From Cryptomeria japonica (Eukaryota; Streptophyta; Pinopsida; Cupressales; Cupressaceae), in contig NC_081412.1 of the NCBI RefSeq assembly GCF_030272615.1, positions 38,262,911-38,326,910 of the forward strand: a stretch of 64,000 bases of DNA, read 5' to 3'. The position numbers were made by a program, and so were the translations under genes. Shown here one piece after another: positions 30,690-41,188 of the stretch. The notes beneath the pieces are model-generated. The model was given only the letters and a program-made list of their open reading frames with translations, did not search any database and was not told the DNA's origin. Each line of letters opens with the position of its first letter. Position 1 is the stretch's first letter.

Positions 30690-31084
30690 CAATTCTCATA
30701 TCGTAATCAAATATCATATCAAAAATTAATTAATCCAAGTCTCATATCGAATTCAATATCATATCGTAATTAGTGAATCAAAGACTCATATCATGCATCC
30801 TATCGATGACAAGTTTGACCCATATCGATAATTGACCCATATCAATAATTGACCAATATCGACAATCAGGGCCCATATCAAATCAGGACCCATATTGACA
30901 ATTGACCCATATCAACCTATTAACTCATATCAAAGGAGGACACATATCAAATCAGGACTCATATTGACAATCAATTTGACTGATATTGACCTTCGACCCA
31001 TATCGACATGTTTGACTCATATCGACAATCAAGTTTGACCCATATCAATATTGACCTATATCATAATTTAGTTTGACTCATATC
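30690..31084. repeat. CATATCGA minisatellite
   Basis: Degenerate tandem repeat of about 15-25 bp units around GACCCATATCGACAAT, at least 15 copies, ending exactly at the start of the LTR of D. Confidence 0.75.
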
Positions 31085-31300
31085 TATTGTCCTCAATTTC
31101 GGCATGGCCAAAATTCTGAAGCAACGCTACGAAAATCATCCATTTCGTACCTCATGGGCTTTGGGAAAGGCTAATTGACCTTATCGATTAGTCGCTTTTA
31201 GTTTTGCGTCTTTATGTTTGGTCTTTTAGAAGTTAGAGAGTTTTTATGTTTTGACTCATAGGTTGGACTTTGAAGTGTGACTTGCAATGAGTCATGTCAA

Positions 31301-31429
31301 CACATCGGACTTTAAAGTTTGATGTGCCAGTTTCCCTTCTATCTATGCCTGACAGGCTGGACTTTAAAGTTTGACTTGCAGTCAAGTTGTATTGTGACTG
31401 ATAGGTCAAACTTTAAAGTATGACCTATC
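31301..31429. repeat. Palindromes of the D LTR, first cluster
   Basis: 31301-31326 (CACATCGGACTTT then AAAGTTTGATGTG), 31351-31380 and 31400-31429 (GATAGGTCAAACTTT then AAAGTATGACCTATC) are near-perfect palindromes centred on TTTAAA; a worn one lies at 31261-31283. Confidence 0.8.
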
Positions 31430-31883
31430 AAGTCGAACTGCATTTATTGCAGTCTATGTTTTATTTAATTAGGTTTTTAAGTGGTTTTTAATGAATTTTG
31501 AAAAAATTTTAATCATTTTCTTTGTGTCTTGGCTCCGCTCTTGTCTACTCCTCGCATTTTTCGTCTTTGGCTCGCAATTGGTGATTATTTTTGAATTATT
31601 CATTAAAGAGTCAATCATTTTTCAGGTTTGTACTTTTTCCCCTCTTCTTTTCCTTTCGTGTTTTTATTTTTCATGTGTGTTACGATAGGGTTTGTGTGTT
31701 AGGGTTTTTGTGTTTTGTCATGGATTAGGGCATGTTAGATTTTAGAATCTGATTGCCCTGATCCCCTTGGCCTTTCCTTTTATCCTTTCATGTTGGGTTT
31801 CAAACCCTCACATGCGAGGGGATGTCGTTTTTCCCTTCTTACAAACCATAAAGTCCAATATGCAAACTATGATGTGTTTTCCC

Positions 31884-31913
31884 CACACATCGGACTTTAA
31901 AGTCCGATGTGTG
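31884..31913. repeat. Perfect 30-bp palindrome in the D LTR
   Basis: CACACATCGGACTTT followed directly by its exact reverse complement, no spacer. A hairpin with arms ACTAGCATGTCGG and CCGACTTGCTAGT follows at 31928-31963. Confidence 0.95.
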
Positions 31914-32087
31914 AATTTTGGTTTCTAACTAGCATGTCGGACTTTTTTTCCCGACTTGCTAGTTTTTGATAATCTTGTTCATAAGTCCAGTTTAGCTCTA
32001 GATTGTTGTTCCAACTGATAAAATTTGCTCTTTTGATGGTGATAATTTTTAACACTAATCCTTGTTGTTGAATGCAGTACTTTGAAA

Positions 32088-35000
32088 ATGTCAAAGCCTA
32101 CACAAGGAAAATCAAAGCCTTCCTTGAACTAGTTCGAGTCCTTAGCAAGCAAGCCATTTGTGAAAAAGATTAAGTACAACTATGATAAATACTTGAACAT
32201 GCTTGCAGAAAGCTCGGTTGACTCTAATTTTAAGGAGATAAAGGATACAAAAATTGGTCATGTGGACATGCAAGAGTTCATTGATAGATTTGAGAAATCT
32301 CCTTCACATATGTCAAATGTAATCACATCAGTGTTGCACAAATATGCTTGCTTCCTAGTCACAACTCATGATCTAGACTTTGTACTTGTAGTGGTAGGTC
32401 ATTTTGATCCAAATAAAAGACAAGTGAAGGATGTCGATCAGAATGTTTTTATGACATTAGATGGTGTTTTTTTTAATAGTGTATTCAAGGGTTCTCCAGT
32501 TGAAGAAGTATCTGACATTACCTAGGAAAGTACTCAAGAATAAATTATGAGAAAAATAAAACAAAGTGTAAGAAAATGATCAATATAGTTTTCCTATCTT
32601 CCGCTAGGGGTTCTACCACTACAAGATAGCCAAAATATTTTCATACAAGTGATTTCAATGAGGAAAACAATGATATGGCTACCATACTAGCACGAGTGAA
32701 AGGTTTGAAAGATTCTCATTATTTTCAAAATTGGATGTGTTACTATATGAATATAATTAGAAAAGGAACTACCAAGATAGATTGGGGTGAGAAGATTAGT
32801 GATGAACTTTGTGCAAAATTGAAAGAGGTCAAAACAACTTTGAGGTTGTATATGACCTCATACCTTGTGTATGCAGCCACCTCTATGAGGCAATATCCAG
32901 GTTTGTCTACAAAGGGCGACAAGAGGTTGATACCTATTTCGAACTATTATGATTAGCTCACAAATAATAATCAAGGAAGTCATTTTAGAAGGGTCAATAA
33001 TACCTTCTTTGTTGTATGGAAATGTATGTTTGATAAGGACTTACAAAAGAAGAGACTTTCAAAAGTAGCATACAATAGGGTTTCTCATTTTGGTTTTGTC
33101 TTTCTTCAATTTCCTACTTTCACTTACATCTGCATAGGATGTTTCACAAGTGAAACTTTTATTTTGCCAAGATATCCATCTGATAAGATTGTACTCATGG
33201 AGTTATGTCACCAATTGATCCATCTACATGAAAATAAGTCATAGGCTCATAAAAGTGGCTTAAAAGAACAAACTTAAAAGAAGTTACACTCATGTACATA
33301 GGATTGAAGATCTATGGACTGATTTTCAGGATAAAGAAGATGTGAGGAGAATGGATTTCAATTGCCTTACATTGAAGCAAATTGAAAATTTGGATTTGGC
33401 TAAAATCTCAATGAGAATGGAGGATACTGATGATATAGTGGATCTAGTCTATTTTGAATAGAAGATTGTTGATTCTCCATTGCCATCTATCCAATGGTCA
33501 GAAAAGTAAAGTGAATCCATTACTCAAAGAGTTGCCCCTATTTTGGCCAATACTAATGCATAGTTATTGAAAAAGTAGATCAGAATGAAGTAGCTTCCTG
33601 CCAGTTGTGGGGAAGATGATATTAGTGATGGTCCAGTTGGTAAAACAACTGAATTAAGGACCAAAAGAAAATCAGATGTGAAAGCACCTCCATCTATCCC
33701 TTCAACACAATCCAAGGGAAAAGGACCTAAAATTAAATTTACTATCAAAGGGTCAAAGAAAGGTGAATCTTCCTCAACTATACAAATGACAAGAGAAAAA
33801 GAGCTTGAGCAACAAGTTGTAGAAGAGACTGAAAAAGAAAAAGTACTAGAAGAAGGAGAGCTTCCTCATGAAGAAGAAATGCAAGATGTTGGTGGGTTGA
33901 CCCCATGAGATGAAAGTGATACCCCCACTATTTCACAAGCATCAACCCACACTCAAGTTCTGAATCTGATTCAGAACAAGAATAAGAAGAACATGATGAT
34001 GAGGGATTAAATATAAAAATATCACATCTTGAAGAAGGTGAACAAGAATTTATATTATCAAGTCTACCTAGTTTTGATGATATTGCTATATCTATAATTG
34101 ATTCATAAATTTTATATTTTACAGAGGCAATGGAGCAAGTTGCTCAAGAACAACAATCAATTACCTTACCTATTGTGACTATCATGGATGAGGCTCCACC
34201 TCTAGTAAGAACCAAATTTACTATCAGATCAGAAACAACAAATACAACTACACTTTCTTCAAAGAAAACATAAACTGTAGTAGTTGTTAGTACATCCACA
34301 GAACCAATCATAGTCTCAACTGTTCCTGCTACCATGTCTTTGGTACAAGCAGCCTCATCCTCCCTGGTAACATCTTCAAGACAAAATGTCGCATGGGTGC
34401 CTATTTCTACACAAGTAGAGTTAACTATTCCATCCACTCAATCAATCTTACCACCATGGATGGATATAGTGGCACCTAAAAGAAAGAAGCAAGTGATTTC
34501 ACCAAATGAATTTGATTTTGAACAGTTGGCTCCTACTAAAACCAAAGGTACCAAGAAGCCAAAGACAATGTCTTTAATATTGGTTGATCCTACTAGCAAG
34601 AGGAAGTATGCTGAAGTCTTGGTACCCACAGTAGATAAAAGAAAAGATAATATTTATCCCATCGACTACACAATGCAAATAGTGGAACTAGGGGTTGAAA
34701 CACATGAGAGTATCAAATATGATTCTCTAACTACTTTCAGTTCTCTGGTGTAGAGGTTTGATCAAGAAAGGGATGCGAAAAATGAATTGAAACAGAAGTG
34801 TGACCAACAGACAACTGTACTACTCAAGGTCACACAATTTTCTCAAGATGTTGAACCCATTGTCTCTTCAATAGACACTAAGGCGTTGAAGAAGGTGGAA
34901 CAGATAGGGGTAAAGGGTCGAGTGATGGATGAATAGATTGATCGTTTAAAATCAGAAGGGTCTCATCTTTTGGATTCAATGGTCAAACTGTTAACGGACT

Positions 35001-35602
35001 TGGAAGTTATTCAAAGTCAAATGTAGGGCATCAAAACCACTTTGTCTCATGAAATGAAATAAATTGGAAAAGACATGACATGGTGGACAAAAATGGATTT
35101 CAGAATTGATGTCCTCATAGAGAACAAGGTGATATCAACAAGAGAAAAATATATTCAAACTCTGTCATTATGATCACATAAAAATGAAGTGATCAGGTCA
35201 ATCATTTCTTAGTTGGACCAAGAAAAGAAATAATGTGATGATGAGATTGATCTAATTTCAGCAAGGGTGGTAGTGCTTCCTTGTTATTTGTATGATGATG
35301 TTTAGAAGTTGGTATCTAGTGAAAGCATCATACAAGAGTTTCTTACCTTGATCAATCATCTAACTGAATAGGGTTTTTCATTGAGCACATTTGATAAACT
35401 TCTTGAAATTCAAGTTAGTTTTGAATTTCTTGCCTCAATGTTGAAGGATGGGAGGAAAAGGTATGTGAAAGTGAGAGATGTAGTCTCTCAAGTGCAAGCT
35501 ATTTCCTCATCCACCACCATGTCAGACAAAGCTGAAATAGAAGCTATCATGTCCCAGTTCAAGGAATTCCAGAAATCTAATGAGGAGGAGAAAGATGAAT
35601 AA
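32088..35602 (+). pseudogene. Decayed long ORF inside the LTR of D (U3)
   Basis: From ATG 32088 (MSKPTQGKSKPS) to TAA 35602, about 1,170 codons, broken by several stops and shifts. Longest open pieces: 32160-32525, 32675-32956, 33026-33244, 33678-33908, 34334-34753, 35381-35602. The first 300 residues look globular (FFNSVFKGSPVEEV; KIDWGEKISDELCAKL near residue 229; YLVYAATSMRQYPGLSTKGD; RYPSDKIVLMELCHQL). The middle is basic then acidic, the end helical. No retroviral enzyme motif. The other LTR has the same start and sequence at 63389-64000 with different lesions, so an intact ORF existed when D inserted. Function unknown; related to ORF2 of B by motif and layout. Confidence 0.7.
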
Positions 35603-35759
35603 AGTGTCCCCTTTTGACACTTTCTTTTGATGTAGTTGTGTTCTTAGTCACTACAAATTTTATTGTAGTTGCATTTTCATTTGATGCAGTAGTTTTAGTA
35701 AAGTGGGACTATGTAGATGAATTAGTCAATTGTCCCCACATTTTTCTCCACTCTTTTCC

Positions 35760-35767
35760 TATATAAA
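35760..35767 (+). promoter_or_regulatory. TATA box in 5' LTR of D
   Basis: TATATAAA in TTTTCCTATATAAAGAGGACC, 760 bp before the LTR end, a usual plant core promoter context. Confidence 0.6.
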
Positions 35768-36519
35768 GAGGACCTTAGATGTAAATATTTATCTTTTATA
35801 TGCTTAGCAAAACTCTGGTGAAACTTTGTGCCAAATAAGACTTTGAGCTTTTTGGATCTAAACTTGGATTCAAAGTAATATAAAAAACTAATCCATTAGA
35901 CCTCAAATTTGAGTGAGTAGAAGATTATGGTTATAATTGGAATTACTCATGTGTTTAGTTCTCACAATCGTTCTTATATATATTAGAATTTGTTGGCAAA
36001 TTTGTCTATGTTATTGAAAGATATTTCCAAGTGTGTGGAGTAGACTTTGAGCTAACAATATATCTGGGAAATTTTATGATGTTAAGTGATTATTGGTAGG
36101 ATTTGTATTGCTACTATTACTTGTAGTTTTAAGAATTGGGAATTACACTTGAAGACTTTGAGCTGCAATGTTAGTTTCTTAGCATTTGTAATCATTAATT
36201 TAGTTAGAATTACATTTAAGAAAGGCTTTTTTCTTCTTGATTGTAAGTTTTGGTGTAATTGTTGGAATTAGTTTGTTCATTTCTTTAAGTATCATAAGTG
36301 ATAAAGAATTGTAATAAGTGGAGGGAAAATACATAAAAATTTTAAAAAGAGAGTTATATGCCCAAAACTTACCCACAAATTTTAGTTTCTTGTTAATTAG
36401 AGAAGAAATTTCAAAAGGAACCTCCCCTTGTTGAGAGGAGAGATTAATTTCTCAACATAGTTGTGTGCAATTTATATATTTTGTAGTTGGTACGCTAGTG
36501 ACAAAATATTTACCCAACA
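35768..36519 (+). other. R/U5 part of the D LTR
   Basis: No gene. AT-rich sequence between TATA box and primer site. Confidence 0.5.
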
Positions 36520-36525
36520 ATTTTA

Positions 36526-36543
36526 TGGCGACTCTTGTAGGGA
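36526..36543 (+). promoter_or_regulatory. Primer binding site of D
   Basis: TGGCGACTCTTGTAGGGA, six bases after the LTR; close to TGGCGACTCYGCTGGGGA known from plant gypsy elements. Confidence 0.7.
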
Positions 36544-36639
36544 GCAATGTACAACCAATATTTTCCTTCTTGGGTTGCAGTGCGCTTTTCATTGTAATAT
36601 CCATATTTCTAATTTTCTCAAAGCATTAATCTAGTTGAT

Positions 36640-37310
36640 CAAAGTTACACTCATGGACAATGAGTAGCAAGAATTGTTGATCCTACCTTTGAGATTTTGC
36701 AACAACATAATTTCCCTTTTGTGACTCCTCCATGGACGCGATCTCCTTTGTAGGGGACACGAAGTTTTCCTCCTACTGCATAGTGGTCTCCTATACCAAG
36801 TGAGGCATCAAGTTTGCAAGTTTCAGTTGTTCCACTAGAAAATCATTTTATAATACCACCACTAATTCATTAAGGATGGCTACTCTGGGTCCTTGGGGTA
36901 CAGAGTTTTGCCTTTGAGCCTAACGGCCCCTTTACATGAACTTCCAAAGGCACAAGAAAGAATTTTCCTAAGTTTTTGGGAGATAGCGCTCAACATCTTG
37001 ATGAGCACATCGTTGCTTTTTATATTGAATGTGGTGTTCTCAGTGTTCAACATGAAGATGTTTCTATGAGATTGTTCATTGAAACATTGCAAGGTGCAGC
37101 TGCTGATTGATTCTATTATCTTCCAAATAATTGTATTACAAATTGGGCAAGCCTCAGAACAAGGTTTGAGGAAAGGTTCAAGCCTGCTGAAGATGATCAT
37201 GCACTTTTAGCACCATTGACTCAAATGACAAAAGAACCACAATAACCCATGTGATAATTTATAGCAAAGTTCAATAAGTTGCACAATTGCATTTCAATTA
37301 CTTCACAACC
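36640..37310 (+). pseudogene. gag of D, part before insertion of C
   Basis: Reads FPKFLGDSAQHLDEHIVAF, LFIETLQGAAAD, stop, FYYLPNNCITNWASLRTRF, typical of a gypsy capsid domain (the TGA stands where Trp is usual: GAAADWFY). Further stops near 37245. The frame continues at 44732 after C. Confidence 0.8.
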
Positions 37311-38748
37311 TGTCGGCATATGATGATGATGTTGGCATATGATGAAGCGATGGTAATGTATGTTGTCATTGATGTCAATAAGTGAACCAACATAAGTGCT
37401 CAAGAAGGTGAACCGGTATGAACCAGAGTGAAGACTGGAAGCAGTTATAGTAAACCAGAATGGAGTGGACCTATGTCAGGGTTCACAGTGTGACTACCGA
37501 TTTGTAGTCTCAGTTTAGTTCTTGGGTTACTGGTTTGGCGATTTGGCTTGTGCAGTGTAACTGATGATGTTTTGTGATGAGCTAGTCAAGAGATAAGGAT
37601 GAGGATCAAGATGCCACATCAGTTGTGTGCACATGAAGGATTTCTTTGAGGATCTTGCACATGAAGATCGAATGCATTGAATGTCTACCTCAAGAATGTG
37701 CATTTTTCTTAACGGTGCATGAAGAACACATGATGGGTTACTAATTTCTAGATGCGGTGAATATTGGACGATGCAGAATGACTTACTATTGGTCTTAGAT
37801 CATTTCATTCTATGTAATGCATTTGACAATCAGGATTGGACCATTTCTAATTGTAAACCTAAAATGTTTAGGGTTTAGAATTTATGCTACTGACCTAATT
37901 GTTCTCTATAAGGTGGATGACTTTTGTTATTGCAGTGGTTGGAAAAAGTTGTGTTTATGTCTGTGTGTTGGAGATTTGATACTTGCCAAACTAGAGTGAG
38001 GAATCTATAGAGTATGATTGCAGAAGAGAGGAACTAAAAAGGATCTACCTTAGCAAGTAGTGTTGTTAAATCAGATTAGAGTTTTACCTGTTGTCTTCTA
38101 ACCATTTCAAAAGAAGGAAAATCCCTTGACTAGGTAGCTTTAACAAGCTTTGTTGTAAATCCTCTAACTAGGTGACTCAAGTTCATTGAGTTCTTTAAAT
38201 CCTCTAACGAGGTAACCTTTAACAGGGTATATAGCCATCCCTTAACTGGATTGGTTCCTAACAGGACCTTATTAAAAAATATTTAACTGGAATAGGCTCC
38301 TAACAGAGTGGACTTCAAAAGAGTTCACAAACAATCTTGTGGGTATTCATCCCCATCGTGGTTTTTCCCTTTTGGGTTTCCATGTGAAAAATCTGTGTTA
38401 TGAGTTGTGAGTTTTTCATGTGATGATTGAGTAGTTTTTGATTAAGTATGCATACATAGTCAAAATGGTTGTGGTATTATTGATACAACTCATGCATGGT
38501 TAAACTAGTGAAGTAGCTATCAAGATTTGAGACTTGTTGAATGTTGTTTGAAGTACTTTTGTTTAACCGGTTTAGTTGTTTGAAGTATTTTTGGCTAATC
38601 GGTATTGCTTTGGTTAAGTATAGTGGTGAAGGCAACCAATTATTTGTGTTCTGAGTTGTCAAAGTGTTGAAGCAAGTTTTTGTGTACTGATTCACCCCCC
38701 CCCCTCTTAGTACTAGTTAGGATCTTAGTAGTTCATCATTATTCATCA
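37311..38748 (+). repeat. 5' LTR of C
   Basis: 1,438 bp, TGTCGGCATATG to TTCATCA. The first 16 bases recur at +20. Contains repeated CTAACNAGGT motifs (about 38100-38290) and CACCCCCCCCCCTCTTAGTAC near the end. Confidence 0.9.
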
Positions 38749-38750
38749 AT

Positions 38751-38762
38751 TGGTATCAGAGC
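38751..38762 (+). promoter_or_regulatory. Primer binding site of C
   Basis: TGGTATCAGAGC, exact complement of the 3' end of plant initiator Met tRNA. Confidence 0.92.
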
Positions 38763-38821
38763 AATTCCAGTTCCTCGGTGATATAGCTTAACCACTTGAG
38801 GCAAAAGATCTTGCTTTAACG

Positions 38822-39820
38822 ATGAAGAGGGAAGGTCCTAAGTTCAATAGGGATAACTTCAAAATATGAAAGGACAAAATGAAGATATATATCAAGAGTT
38901 TAGGTGCTCAAAACTAGAACTATGTTGAGAATGCCTGTGTAATCCCTTATGGCACTTTAACCAATGATTAGAAAAGAGAGATACAAGAAAATGGGTAAGT
39001 CATGGAAGCCCTTATTAGAAATTTGTCTGATGTTGAGTTCATTGATGTACAAGATAAGGATAATCCAAAAGATGTATGGGACACAATGGAAACCATTTAT
39101 GGCGGTGATGAACATGTCAAGCAGGCTAAGGAAGAAAGCCTTAGAGGAAAGTTTGAAGATATGAGGATGGTTGAAGGAGAGACCATTCAACAATATGGCA
39201 TAAGAATAAAGATAGTGATTGGAGAAATCAAGAGCACTGGTGGAACAATTGATGATGCCACCATTGTCAATAAAGTTCTGAGATCACTTTTACCGGTCTA
39301 TGCAATCAGGGTTGTTGTTGTTCAGGAGCTAAGGTCTACTGACAAAACAAAGGTATCTTTAGACTCTATTATTGCTAAATTGACTGCATATGAATTGATT
39401 GGCTATGATGGTAATGTTCAAAAGACCAAGTCATCCTTTAGAGTGTGTCCTTCCTCTGCACTGACCAGGAAAGGAAAAGAGGTCAGTACCAGTTATGAAT
39501 CCAGTCCAAGCAGAGATATGGATGATGAGGAGATTCTGATGAAGTTTGAAGCTCTTCCTGCCAAGAGACTTCCAAAAGGCACTAGAATATATAGAGGTAA
39601 CCTTCCTTTGAAGTGTTTTTCCTACAATAGGATAGGACATATAGCTATTAATTGTCCTAACAATGACAAAAAGGATAAACCAAAAATATTTAGGAAGTAT
39701 AAAGGAGGTAGGAGAAATTTTCTTATTATAGTGGATGAAGGTGTTACCGATGAGGAATCTGAGGATGAAGAGAATGAGGACATAGTGGTTGTAGTTGTCA
39801 AGGAAGAGTTTTTAGACTAG
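38822..39820 (+). pseudogene. Copia gag (C)
   Basis: Starts MKREGPKFNRDNF; stops at TGA near 38868 (Trp expected), TAG near 38918, 38969 and 38996, then open from 39002 to TAG 39818-39820. VWDTMETIYGGDE and the later Glu/Lys-rich part fit copia Gag. The zinc knuckle reads CFSYNRIGHIAINC: the second Cys is Tyr, so zinc binding would be lost. Confidence 0.85.
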
Positions 39821-41188
39821 ATTGCTCTTGTCTCTCACATTGACAACTCTAGCGAGTGGATCATTGATAGTGGGTGTTATCACCACATGATCGATGACCG
39901 GAGAAAGTTTTTGACTCTTGAAGAATATGATGGTGGTGTTGTCCGGTTTGGAAAAAATGCACCTTTCATGGTAAAAGGAAAATGATCCATCTCACTAAAT
40001 GGAAAGAGCAATGTGGATGATGTCTATCGAGTGGAAGGCCTTAAGAACAATCTTTTGAGTGTTGCTCATATGAAAAACAAAGGACTCATTCTAGAGTTCA
40101 AAGGTGGAGTCTGCAGAATAATTGGAAAGAGTGGTGAACTTATTGCCATTGGTAAGCAGACCAAAGGAAACCTGTTTTAGCTGAATGCCAAGATCAGTCA
40201 ATGTCTGATGGCGAAACTTGATGACAGTTGGATATGGCATAGGAGACTTTGTCATATAAACTTTGATAATATTGTAAAGGCTAGTAAGGTCAATGCAGTA
40301 AGAGGATTGCCTTTGCTAAACAAACCAAAGAATTCTTTGTGTAGAGAATGTCAACTTGGGAAGATGTCTTCCTCAACATTCAAAGTTATGTCTTTTTCAG
40401 CAGAGAACTTACTTGATTTAGTGCACACCGATCTATGTGGTCCGATGAAAACTAGAAGTATTCAGGGAGATTGGTATTTCATGATTCTTATCGATGACTG
40501 CTCAAGAATGATGTGGGTCACATTTTTGAAATACAAGTCTAAGGCATTTGGAAAGTTCAAAGCCTTTAGAGAATTGGTGGAGAAGGAGAGCGACAGAAGG
40601 ATAAAATGCCTAAGAACCGACCAGGGAGGTGAATTCTCGTTTGATAAATTCAACAAGTAGTGTGAGGAGATTGACATCAAGAGGTAGTTGTCTGCCCCAA
40701 GGACACCACAACAAAATGACATAGCAGAAAGAAACAACAAGACTGTAGTTGAAGCGGCCAAAACTATGTTGATCCAAGGAAATGTATCTCACACATTTTG
40801 GAGAGAAGCAGTGAGCACTACAGTCTATAGCATGAACTAGGTACTCATCAAGAAAGGTAAAGACAAAACCCCCTATGAGTACTGGAATGGGAGAACTCCC
40901 AATGTGAGTTATTTCAAATTATTTGGGAGTAAATGCTATATCAGGAGAGGTGAGCATCTGAGTAAGTTTGATGCTAAGTGTGATGAAGGAATATTTTTGG
41001 GATATTCCACTAAAAGAAAAGCTCTTAAGTGTTACAACAACAAGACTCAGAAAATTGTTGAGAGTATCAATGTTAAGGTTGATGAATCCCCTGAGGAGCC
41101 TGAGGAAACTAGTAGAAAGAAAATGGAAGTTGAATTGGGTGTAGCCTTTTGGGAGCCGGTTAAGAAGGAAACAAGTGAGAAACACTAG
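39821..41188 (+). pseudogene. Copia protease and integrase (C)
   Basis: Protease: WIIDSGCYHHM at about 39857 (active site DSG). GAG-pre-integrase: WHRRLCHINF at 40232. Integrase core: HTDLCGP, RTDQGGEF and PQQNDIAERNN give D, D, E. Then FGSKCYIRRGEHLSKFDAK and GYSTKRKALKCYN. Stops at 39984, 40178, 40658, 40685 and 40838. Confidence 0.87.

Larger units (their letters stand above)
31085..36519 (+). repeat. 5' LTR of D
   Basis: 5,435 bp from TATTGTCC (TGTTGTCC in the 3' copy) to CCCAACA, followed at once by the primer site. The first 1.6 kb align with 62133-64000. Includes palindromes, a decayed ORF at 32088-35602 and a TATA box at 35760, which puts the ORF in U3. The end at 36519 rests on the primer site, because the 3' copy is cut off. 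Confidence 0.7.

Noticed and set aside
35603-36519. Search for a host exon between the LTR ORF and the primer site of D
   Set aside because: Only short frames and no splice-flanked coding pattern; it is the R/U5 part of the LTR.
38751-38762. TGGTATCAGAGC as part of a tRNA gene
   Set aside because: It is only the complement of the tRNA 3' end; no cloverleaf around it. It is the copia primer site.
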